Shown piece by piece: positions 1 through 4,706 of a stretch of DNA of 8,845 nucleotides; within the stretch, counting starts at the first letter, position 1, and every line of letters begins with the position of its first letter. The position numbers were made by a program, and so were the translations under genes. The notes under the pieces were generated by a model, which was not told where the DNA came from, searched no databases, and saw only the letters and a program-made list of their open reading frames with translations. This DNA comes from an uncultured Clostridia bacterium (lineage in GTDB: Bacteria; Bacillota; Clostridia; Christensenellales; Borkfalkiaceae). Location of the stretch: NCBI GenBank assembly GCA_937915565.1, contig CALDMH010000139.1:1-8845 (forward strand), in the 5' to 3' direction.

Positions 1-108
1 AACGCTCCCGAAAAACCGGCTTCCAAACTCGGAAACATTTTCGGAAAACTCGGAAAGAAGAAGGATAAGAAGAACGACGGCAACGACGGTAACTCCACCG
101 AAGCTTAA
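1..108 (+). CDS. C-terminal end of an unknown protein (5' truncated by the window)
   Basis: Frame 1 is open from the first base and ends in TAA at 106-108, giving 35 visible residues. The tail is hydrophilic. It has a lysine-rich run (GKLGKKKDKKN) followed by a Gly/Asn/Asp-rich end (DGNDGNSTEA). This looks like a disordered basic C-terminus and gives no domain information. The motif GNIFGKLGKKK could be a short amphipathic basic segment, but that is only a guess. A good intrinsic terminator follows at 194-240, which supports this being the true 3' end of a plus-strand transcription unit. The product cannot be identified from the piece seen here. Confidence 0.6.
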   Translation, partial: NAPEKPASKLGNIFGKLGKKKDKKNDGNDGNSTEA

Positions 109-193
109 TTGCCGAAAATTTGCGTAAAGGCGTTGAAAGTATCGATAACGTAGATATTTTTTGAGGCCGAAACGCAACGATTAAAAAACGAAC

Positions 194-240
194 AAGGGAA
201 ACCGCCGTGGCTTTAAGCCGAAGCGTTTCCCTTTTGTTTT
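194..240 (+). terminator. Intrinsic terminator after the left-edge gene
   Basis: The arms AAGGGAAAC (194-202) and GTTTCCCTT (225-233) pair perfectly. An inner hairpin GGCT-TTA-AGCC is nested inside them. A T-rich tract interrupted by one G follows. The placement 85 bases after a stop codon fits termination of the left-edge transcript. Confidence 0.75.
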
Positions 241-306
241 TGCGGCGGCGCGACGTTTCGACGTTTTTAGTTCTGCGGCGGCGCAGCAATTAGGCGTTTT
301 TGGTTC
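241..306. repeat. 33-nt tandem repeat, two copies
   Basis: Copies lie at 241-273 and 274-306. Both start with TGCGGCGGCGC and end with CGTTTTT(A/G)GTTC. The middle about 10 bases differ. The array lies directly upstream of the small PSP1-like gene. A degenerate start of a third unit (cggcgtcgcgac) follows. No function is evident. Confidence 0.75.
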
Positions 307-341
307 GGCGTCGCGACCTTTATTATATAAAAGGAGAGAAA

Positions 342-599
342 ATGATACATTCATTGGCGGGCGGTGTTCTGGACGGCAACGACAGTCATACGCTTGTGAA
401 AGTTAAAATCGACGGAGAGGGAAGAACAGGATATTATCTTTGCGACGAATTTCGTCCGAGCGTCGGCGACAGGGTTATCGTGGAAACGAGAGCCGTCGGA
501 ACGGAGCAGGGCGAAGTTTTGAAAGTTGATAAAAACGTTTCCGAAAAATGTTCCCCCGTTCCGATAAAAAGAGCTTTGAGAGTTTTGAAAAAACTATAA
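342..599 (+). CDS. Small free-standing PSP1/RicT N-terminal-like protein
   Basis: This 85-residue protein starts at ATG 342, because a ribosome binding site AAGGAGAG (331-338) sits just before it. The same frame is open upstream from 300, but that part has no such site. From memory, the sequence follows the N-terminal part of the PSP1/YaaT (RicT) family. It has a beta-rich opening ending in GRTGYYLCDEF, then GDRVIVET, then GTEQGEVLKVDKNV, then a PIKRALRVLKK stretch. B. subtilis YaaT has closely similar YYFDP, VIVET, GVEYGQVV, NKKV and LPLRKVIRV elements in the same order. Full RicT proteins are several times longer and carry a cysteine-rich C-terminal part that is absent here. No continuation of the homology is visible in the bases after the stop. 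RicT acts in the Y-complex controlling RNA processing and development in Bacillus. Whether this mini-protein does anything similar is unknown. It appears monocistronic, with a strong terminator downstream. Confidence 0.75.
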   Translation: MIHSLAGGVLDGNDSHTLVKVKIDGEGRTGYYLCDEFRPSVGDRVIVETRAVGTEQGEVLKVDKNVSEKCSPVPIKRALRVLKKL

Positions 600-718
600 C
601 TCGCATTGAAATAAAATCCGAAATATAAGCCGCCGAAGAAAAATATAGACCGATGAAGAGTAACGTAAATCCGACGGTTTTGTTTTATTCTTGGCCGGCA
701 TACGGCGTTATACGACGC

Positions 719-762
719 CGGGCGGGCTTTGCGTTTTAAACGCAAAGCCCGCCCGATTTTCT
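719..762 (+). terminator. Strong intrinsic terminator of the PSP1-like gene
   Basis: A perfect 17-bp GC-rich stem pairs 719-735 with 739-755. The arms are built on GGGCGGGCTTTGCG and its complement, with a tiny loop. The T-rich tract ATTTTCTTTT follows on the plus strand. There is no matching T tract on the minus-strand side, so it points one way. Confidence 0.88.
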
Positions 763-786
763 TTTGCCGAACTTATTTAATGACGT

Positions 787-825
787 AAAAAAACGCGCGC
801 TAATCGATTTATAGCCGCGTTTTTT
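787..825. terminator. Bidirectional-type terminator between convergent genes
   Basis: AAAAAACGCG (788-797) pairs with CGCGTTTTTT (816-825) around an 18-nt interior that can pair further. Read on the minus strand, the stem is followed by seven T residues, so it can end transcription of the zinc-ribbon gene. Read on the plus strand it also ends in six T residues, giving a second stop after the 719-762 hairpin. Confidence 0.7.
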
Positions 826-850
826 GGTTTTGATTACGTTATACGAGTTC

Positions 851-967
851 GCTTCGTTTGATTGACGATTTGTCGATTTATGATGGAGTGTTTCGCTTGA
901 TTGACGATTCGTCGGCTCATAACGAAACGCTTCGTTTGATTAACGATTTGTTAGTTTTGCTCCGCAG
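851..967. repeat. 39-nt tandem repeat, three copies, spanning the zinc-ribbon gene stop
   Basis: Units start at 851, 890 and 929, exactly 39 bases apart. The conserved core on the plus strand is GCTTCGTTTGATTGACGATT or a close variant. The third unit overlaps the 3' end of the minus-strand zinc-ribbon gene, including its stop codon. The second half of each unit is more diverged. Because 39 is a multiple of three, the units stay in the reading frame of that gene. Confidence 0.8.
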
Positions 968-1434
968 TTGCCGCAAAATTTATCGTCCGGGGAAACTTTT
1001 GCGCCGCATTCGGGGCAGGTTGTCGTAATGGCTTTTCCGCACTCTTTGCAAAATTTTCCGTCCGTCGGGTTTTCCGTTCCGCAATGCGGACATTTAACGG
1101 TTTTTTCGCCAAGTCCTTCTTTAACCGCCGAGGCGACGTTTTTCATTGCGGGCGAAACTTCTTCGCTTGCTTCGTTTATCACGGGTACGCTTTCGTTTTT
1201 GGCGTAACGCATAATCTCGCGTTTAAACGCAAACGATAAAAGCCCCGCGCCCACTCCGAGAAGCGGAAATCCTATGAACGCACAGAAGAATAATTTCGGA
1301 AATTCTCCCGTTCCGAAAGAGGCGAAGAAGTTTATCAACCCGACGAGCGAAAGAACTATCCCTCCGCCGAGAAGAATAAACCCCGTTATTTTCAGTTTCT
1401 TTTTTGTCGATTCGTGATTGTTATTTTCGTTCAC
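940..1434 (-). CDS. Two-TM membrane protein with a C-terminal double zinc ribbon
   Basis: This 164-residue protein probably starts at GTG 1434, with AAAAGGA about eight bases upstream on the minus strand. After a charged N-terminus come two predicted membrane helices, roughly residues 16-38 and 47-69. A charged linker follows, with an alpha-helical look to about residue 110. Two tandem CxxC-x10-CxxC zinc ribbons come last: C115/C118/C129/C132 and C140/C143/C154/C157. All eight cysteines are present. The layout matches the broad double-zinc-ribbon class that anchors ribbons to the membrane, whose substrates are usually unknown. I infer a cytoplasmic ribbon domain. The upstream antiporter gene is on the same strand 124 bases away, so co-transcription is possible, but a duplicated segment in the gap may carry its own start signals. 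The stop lies inside a 39-nt repeat whose other copies have CAA where this one has TAA. Confidence 0.8.
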   Translation of the reverse strand: MNENNNHESTKKKLKITGFILLGGGIVLSLVGLINFFASFGTGEFPKLFFCAFIGFPLLGVGAGLLSFAFKREIMRYAKNESVPVINEASEEVSPAMKNVASAVKEGLGEKTVKCPHCGTENPTDGKFCKECGKAITTTCPECGAKVSPDDKFCGNCGAKLTNR

Positions 1435-1435
1435 T

Positions 1436-1507
1436 GCGTTTTTCCTTTTACGGTTAGTGTATTCAAAATCCGCGTTTTTCCTTTTACGGTTAGTATATTC
1501 AAAATCC
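1436..1507. repeat. 36-nt tandem duplication carrying the zinc-ribbon gene start signals
   Basis: Two copies, 1436-1471 and 1472-1507, differ at a single base. The first seven bases of a third copy follow at 1508-1514. On the minus strand each copy contains a -10-like TATACT or TACACT and the ribosome binding site AAAAGGA. The start region of the zinc-ribbon gene is therefore present twice, and only the copy next to GTG 1434 is correctly spaced for translation. Confidence 0.85.
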
Positions 1508-1558
1508 GCGTTTTAATGCCGCGATTTAACTTGGTTTCAACGCCCGGATTTTTAAGGT

Positions 1559-2845
1559 TTAAGGTTGGGCGGGTAAAGTGCGGTTGTCGTCGCCGTTTTC
1601 GCCGTTTTCCGTAGGCTTTTCTTTAAATAAAAGCTTTAAAAGTATCGGGCAAAGAATGGAAGAGATAACGATAAGCATTATGGTTGCGACGAGAGGGTCT
1701 ACGCGCCCGGCCGCTCCTTCCTGCATCATAAGCGCGCTTCCCGAGGAATACACCGCAAGCGCAACTTCGCCGCGCGCAATCATTCCGCAACCTATCGTAA
1801 CGCTTTCCTTATTTTTAAAACCGAAAGGCTTGGCGGCAAGCCCGCACCCGACTATTTTCCCTAAAATTCCGAGCGCGACGAAACAAATTCCGAAGAGCAG
1901 GTAAGACCAGCTCAAACCCGAAAAATCGGCGGAAATGCCGATATAAGAGAAGAAAATGGGCGAGAAAATCATATATCCGCTGACGACGACTTTTCTGTCC
2001 ACGAAGTTCGTGTCTTCAAGTCCGCTGAGCATAATTCCCGCCATATACGCGCCCGTAATCGCTGCTATTCCGAAGAATTTTTCGGCGCAAAACGCAAACA
2101 GGAAGCACATTCCGAAGGCGTAAATACTCGTTCTTCTCTTGTGCGGAAATTTGTGTTCTTCCCATTTAAAATACATACGGAGAAGAATTCCGAGCCCTAT
2201 CGAAAACGCGAAAAATCCCGCGGCTTTCAAAAGCGTTATCCCGATTTGCGAAAAATCTCCGCCTTTGAGGCTCGTTACGATGCTGAGCGCAATAATGCCG
2301 ATAACGTCGTCGATAACCGCCGCGCTGACAATCGTCTGCCCGACCTTCGAGTTGAGTTTTCCGAGTTCTTTAAGCGTTTCCACGGTAATCCCCACGCTCG
2401 TTGCCGCGAGAATCGTTCCCGTAAAGATGGCGTTAAGCAGTTTTTCGCGGGAAAAATCCGAATAGCCGTTCATAAACAGCAGCGTGCCGAGCGTGCCGAG
2501 AGCCATCGGAACTAAAACGCCGAAAAGCGCGATAACCGTCGCCGCAAGCCCGCTTTTTTTCAAATCGTCGAGGTTTGTTTCGAGGCCGCTCGAAAAGAGA
2601 ATAAGCACCACGCCCACCTGACTGAAAGCGTTTAAAACTTCTTTTTCGGCGGCGTTCGGCTTCATAAAAATCGTGCTTAAAATAACGCTGTCGTCATCGT
2701 GAAATTTTCCGAGCAAGCCGATTATAACGCCTGCGATTACCATACCCGCGACCTGCGGAAGCCCGAGTTTCCTCGCGAGAAGCCCGAAACTTTTTGCAAA
2801 TATTAAAATTACCGCAAGGTAATAAAAGATATTGATTATTTCCAT
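1559..2845 (-). CDS. CPA2/KefB-type cation:proton antiporter, membrane domain only
   Basis: This integral membrane protein has 428 residues from ATG 2845. A TTG three codons upstream (2854) is an alternative start with no better ribosome binding site. It belongs by sequence to the KefB/NapA-like monovalent cation:proton antiporter-2 family, which exchanges Na+ or K+ for protons across the inner membrane. Seen here are the N-terminal LGLPQVAGMVIAGVIIG helix, and SAAVIDDVIGII with the paired aspartates at about residues 179-180. Also present are a later LGKIVG lysine and the conserved GMIARGEVALAV helix. The Asp-Asp pair is the pattern linked with electrogenic Na+/H+ exchange, in contrast to potassium-efflux Kef proteins. 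There is no C-terminal RCK/TrkA-N domain. The protein ends in a short hydrophilic tail. A good divergent promoter lies upstream (2893-2921). The exact cation is an inference. Confidence 0.9.
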   Translation of the reverse strand: MEIINIFYYLAVILIFAKSFGLLARKLGLPQVAGMVIAGVIIGLLGKFHDDDSVILSTIFMKPNAAEKEVLNAFSQVGVVLILFSSGLETNLDDLKKSGLAATVIALFGVLVPMALGTLGTLLFMNGYSDFSREKLLNAIFTGTILAATSVGITVETLKELGKLNSKVGQTIVSAAVIDDVIGIIALSIVTSLKGGDFSQIGITLLKAAGFFAFSIGLGILLRMYFKWEEHKFPHKRRTSIYAFGMCFLFAFCAEKFFGIAAITGAYMAGIMLSGLEDTNFVDRKVVVSGYMIFSPIFFSYIGISADFSGLSWSYLLFGICFVALGILGKIVGCGLAAKPFGFKNKESVTIGCGMIARGEVALAVYSSGSALMMQEGAAGRVDPLVATIMLIVISSILCPILLKLLFKEKPTENGENGDDNRTLPAQP

Positions 2846-2892
2846 AGTTTTCAATCCAAACTTTCTTCAATTAGTACTATCGACGGGAAATG

Positions 2893-2921
2893 ATTATACT
2901 CCCGATAAAATCAAAAGTCAA
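2893..2921 (-). promoter_or_regulatory. Promoter of the antiporter gene
   Basis: On the minus strand, TTGACT (2921-2916) and TATAAT (2898-2893) are separated by exactly 17 bases, close to the vegetative sigma factor consensus. An inverted pair CGGGA (2884-2888) and TCCCG (2900-2904) brackets the -10 box. It could be an operator, although the arms are short. Confidence 0.8.
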
Positions 2922-2991
2922 CGAAAAAACGATTTTACTATCGAAAATAAGAAAAAAGTTTAAAAATTACGAAAAAAATACGTCGTAACGC

Positions 2992-3020
2992 TTGAAAAAA
3001 ACTTCAACGTAGTATATAAT
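2992..3020 (+). promoter_or_regulatory. Promoter of the 241-residue unknown gene
   Basis: TTGAAA (2992-2997) and TATAAT (3015-3020) are separated by 17 bases. This implies a transcript start near 3027 and an untranslated leader of about 90 bases before ATG 3117. Confidence 0.85.
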
Positions 3021-3040
3021 AGATATATAAAGGTATGTGT

Positions 3041-3076
3041 ACGCCGCAGGGGCGGCCGTTTTCGGCGTGTTTTTTG
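3041..3076 (+). promoter_or_regulatory. Terminator-like hairpin in the leader (possible attenuator)
   Basis: ACGCCG (3041-3046) can pair with CGGCGT (3063-3068), followed by GTTTTTT. A competing small hairpin GGCCG-TTTT-CGGC uses the same right arm. It lies between a strong promoter and the start codon, so a conditional stop is possible. The 16-nt loop makes the stem modest. Confidence 0.4.
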
Positions 3077-3116
3077 CGACGTAAAAACAGACAATTCAGG
3101 ACAGAGAGGTGCTCCT

Positions 3117-3842
3117 ATGAGAACTTATGCGGGTAAATACGTGGATGATAACGCCGTTGCGGCTAACGGTTTTGCCGCTTCCGTAAAAGAAGAGGGATTT
3201 ATTCTCGACGACGAGCTTTTGGCTCTTGCGCTTAAAGACGAAAGAAAATATTATCCTGCCGAAGGGGAAGTTGCGGCAACCGCCGTTGCTCTCGATTTTT
3301 CACAGGACGAGTTTGCGCCCGACGCAAACGCTCCCAAATACGTACCCTCGCCCACGTTCGCCCAGAAAATGCTCCGTGCGGACGAGATTATTCAGGACAG
3401 ATACGACGAGCTTAAAAACTACGCTTTGCGTTTCAAAAAGCTCAAAACGAGAATTTCCAAGAAGTTCGACAGTATCAATCAGGGCAGGCTTCAATTCGTT
3501 AAATTGTCCGTTGCGGGAAAAACCCTCAAACTTTATCTCAATATGGACATCGCTACGACCGACCCGAAATTCCACTGCAAGGATATGAGCGACAAGAAGA
3601 CGTACGTAACCGTTCCCGTTCTTCTCCGCGTTAAATCCGGCCGCGCGATGAGATACGCCAAAATTCTTATCGACCAGTGCGCCGCTCAACACGGGCTTAA
3701 AGAAAATCCGAAGTTTATGGAAGTGGACGCAATCGGTATGATAGAGCAGTTCCTTTACGGCGGCGGAGAAGAGGAAGAAACGGCCGAAACCGTTGAAACC
3801 GCAGATACGGTTGAAACCGCGGAAACGCCCGTTGAGGAATAA
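3117..3842 (+). CDS. Protein of unknown function with an acidic repeat tail
   Basis: This is a 241-residue soluble protein with no signal peptide or membrane helix. ATG 3117 is preceded by AGAGGTG. The N-terminal 75 residues are acidic and alanine-rich and look partly disordered. Residues about 80-190 form a compact domain, with a helical TFAQKMLRADEIIQDRYDEL segment, a basic LRFKKLKTRISKKFD stretch, then GRLQFVKLSVAGKTLKLYLN and VPVLLRVKSGRAMRYAKILI. From memory, this RYDELKN...R-S...GKTLKLYL...VKS pattern recurs, often several times per protein, in uncharacterised Bacillota proteins. I know of no assigned function. The end (about 218-241) is a glutamate/threonine-rich tail built of three six-residue repeats. 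It has its own promoter and leader hairpin and is followed by the rpmG promoter, so it is probably monocistronic. Confidence 0.85.
   Translation: MRTYAGKYVDDNAVAANGFAASVKEEGFILDDELLALALKDERKYYPAEGEVAATAVALDFSQDEFAPDANAPKYVPSPTFAQKMLRADEIIQDRYDELKNYALRFKKLKTRISKKFDSINQGRLQFVKLSVAGKTLKLYLNMDIATTDPKFHCKDMSDKKTYVTVPVLLRVKSGRAMRYAKILIDQCAAQHGLKENPKFMEVDAIGMIEQFLYGGGEEEETAETVETADTVETAETPVEE
3783..3836 (+). repeat. 18-nt in-frame repeat encoding the acidic tail
   Basis: Three units start at 3783, 3801 and 3819. They encode AETVET, ADTVET and AETPVE. The first two are nearly identical and the third is diverged. The repeat lies at the very 3' end of the 241-residue gene. Confidence 0.7.
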
Positions 3843-3853
3843 GCGTAGAAAAA

Positions 3854-3927
3854 GCGATTTTACGAACGATTTTTAAGAAAATGCGGAGGGTTGAATTTAC
3901 AAACCCGTTAAAAATCGAAAAAATCGC
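3854..3927. repeat. Nested inverted repeat between the unknown gene and rpmG
   Basis: Three nested arm pairs are visible: GCGATTTT (3854-3861) with AAAATCGC (3920-3927), CGATTTTTAA (3867-3876) with TTAAAAATCG (3908-3917), and GGGTT with AACCC inside. The plus-strand side is followed by A residues, so it is not a typical plus-strand terminator. Read on the minus strand it is followed by TTTTT. Confidence 0.6.
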
Positions 3928-3937
3928 AAAAAAACAG

Positions 3938-3966
3938 TTGACAAACTTTTTAAGGTATAGTAAAAT
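3938..3966 (+). promoter_or_regulatory. Promoter of rpmG
   Basis: A perfect TTGACA (3938-3943) is separated by 17 bases from TAAAAT (3961-3966). Transcription should begin near 3973, at the hairpin described at 3970-4001. Confidence 0.9.
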
Positions 3967-3969
3967 GAA

Positions 3970-4001
3970 TTAGCACTCCGCATAAGGGGTGTTAATTTTT
4001 T
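3970..4001 (+). promoter_or_regulatory. CIRCE-like inverted repeat with U tract at the rpmG transcript start
   Basis: The left arm TTAGCACTC (3970-3978) equals the HrcA operator (CIRCE) left half. The right arm GGGTGTTAA (3987-3995) matches seven of nine positions of GAGTGCTAA. The spacer is 8 instead of 9 bases. As RNA, ten base pairs (two G-U) close a six-base loop, and six T residues follow. It could therefore be an operator, a 5' stabilising hairpin or a terminator-like element. Confidence 0.4.
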
Positions 4002-4016
4002 GAGAAGGCGAAAGAT

Positions 4017-4178
4017 ATGGCAAAAGGAAGTAGAACCAGAATAACTTTGGCTTGCACCGAATGTAAGCAAAGAAATTACGACGATTATAAGAACAAAAAG
4101 AACGACCCTGACAGAATCGAGCTCAACAAATATTGCCCGTTCTGCAAAAAGCACACCGTTCATAAGGAAACGAAGTAA
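4017..4178 (+). CDS. rpmG: 50S ribosomal protein L33, zinc-binding form
   Basis: This 53-residue basic protein is the normal length for L33. ATG 4017 is preceded by AGAAGG (4003-4008). It has the zinc-binding pattern with CTEC at residues 13-16 and CPFC at 40-43, and the typical ITLACTEC...NYDDYKNKKNDPDRIELNKYCPFCKKHTVHKE course. L33 is a peripheral protein of the large subunit near the E site. Bacteria with several L33 copies often switch to a cysteine-free version under zinc shortage, so this is the zinc-replete type. It sits at the head of the secE-nusG-rplK cluster as in most Bacillota. It has its own consensus promoter, and a terminator-like hairpin lies between it and secE. Confidence 0.95.
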   Translation: MAKGSRTRITLACTECKQRNYDDYKNKKNDPDRIELNKYCPFCKKHTVHKETK

Positions 4179-4181
4179 TTT

Positions 4182-4317
4182 TTATCGGTTTTGCGCCGAT
4201 AACCGGAATTTAGCCTGACAACGCGCGAGGTGAAACCTTTGCGCGCGCGTTTTCGTATAATCGCGGAAAGAAAAATCGCTCAAAATTTTGAAGCTCGAAC
4301 GCCGAGGATTTTCGGCG
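4182..4317 (+). other. Structured rpmG-secE gap
   Basis: The 220-base gap shows three hairpins. The first is TTATCGG/CCGATAA (4182-4202). The second is the GC-rich one at 4221-4253. The third is CGCCGA/TCGGCG (4300-4317). The first and third lack T tracts. I found no tRNA or small gene here. Confidence 0.45.
4221..4253 (+). terminator. Possible terminator or attenuator between rpmG and secE
   Basis: ACGCGCG (4221-4227) pairs with CGCGCGT (4244-4250), and a nested AGGT-GAA-ACCT hairpin sits inside. Only four T residues (4250-4253) follow, so termination may be partial and would lower secE-nusG output relative to rpmG. Confidence 0.45.
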
Positions 4318-4398
4318 CGGAAGAGCAGTCGGTTTGAGGCGGTATTGAGGCGATTTACGCTTGCGTCGGGCGTGTTTTGACAGGAGGAAGTCAAGAAA

Positions 4399-4704
4399 AT
4401 GGAAAAAAACAATCAGGCCGCAGTCGAAAAAGCCGACAAAAAGGCCCAGAAGAAAAACCCCAACAAAAAACCGGGCTTTTTCGCTCGTTTAGGGGCTAAA
4501 ATCAAAGCCGTTATATCCGAACTCAAAAAGGTCACCTGGCCTTCGTTCCCCACGGTTTTAAAACAGCTCGGTTGCGTATTGGTAACCGTTCTTATTATGC
4601 TTGCGCTCATTCTCGTTATCGATTTGGGTCTTCAACAGCTTCTTAATCTTATCAAACCCGGCAACACGCAAGCCGTTGCAACGCTTATCGGCGAGGTGCT
4701 TTAA
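4399..4704 (+). CDS. secE: Preprotein translocase subunit SecE
   Basis: This is the 101-residue small subunit of the SecYEG channel, which clamps SecY in the membrane. ATG 4399 follows AGGAGG (4382-4387). A lysine- and asparagine-rich cytoplasmic N-terminus (1-27) leads to the conserved amphipathic segment KAVISELKKVTWPS (about 36-49). One transmembrane helix follows, roughly residues 56-80. This one-helix layout is the usual Gram-positive form. The tail after the helix (about 16 residues) is a little longer than is common. The stop is two bases before nusG, whose ribosome binding site GAGGTG (4693-4698) lies within the secE coding region, so the two are translationally coupled. Confidence 0.96.
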   Translation: MEKNNQAAVEKADKKAQKKNPNKKPGFFARLGAKIKAVISELKKVTWPSFPTVLKQLGCVLVTVLIMLALILVIDLGLQQLLNLIKPGNTQAVATLIGEVL

Positions 4705-4706
4705 AA

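Larger units (their letters stand above)
600..939. other. Gene-free convergent interval
   Basis: About 340 bases separate the convergent stop codons of the PSP1-like gene and the zinc-ribbon gene. The interval holds a strong plus-strand terminator (719-762), a second hairpin able to terminate on both strands (787-825), and most of a 39-nt tandem repeat (851-967). Bases 600-718 show no gene, promoter or structure I could support. Confidence 0.6.

Noticed and set aside
300..341. Upstream extension of the mini-PSP1 protein by 14 residues
   Set aside because: It runs through the AT-rich leader and the ribosome binding site itself. AAGGAGAG is placed correctly for ATG 342.
851..967. CRISPR array suggested by evenly spaced repeats
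   Set aside because: The copies are directly adjacent, degenerate and only three in number, with no unique spacers and no cas genes. The arrays at 5349 and 1436 fail for the same reasons.
2139..2515. Overlapping plus-strand open frames inside the antiporter gene
   Set aside because: They are antisense shadows of a clear membrane protein. They lack ribosome binding sites and have composition bias without domain signals.
3117..3842. Phage or mobile-element origin of the unknown gene
   Set aside because: No integrase, transposase, attachment repeats or composition shift is seen around it. Codon use resembles the ribosomal neighbours.
4256..4261. TATAAT as a secE promoter
   Set aside because: No acceptable -35 hexamer lies 16-18 bases upstream. 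That position is inside the GC-rich hairpin.
4377..4382. TTGACA just before the secE ribosome binding site
   Set aside because: No -10 box lies downstream at the right distance, and transcription from it would begin inside secE.
4179..4398. tRNA gene between rpmG and secE, as found in some Bacillota
   Set aside because: No GTTCRA-type T-loop, acceptor pairing or CCA end could be found.
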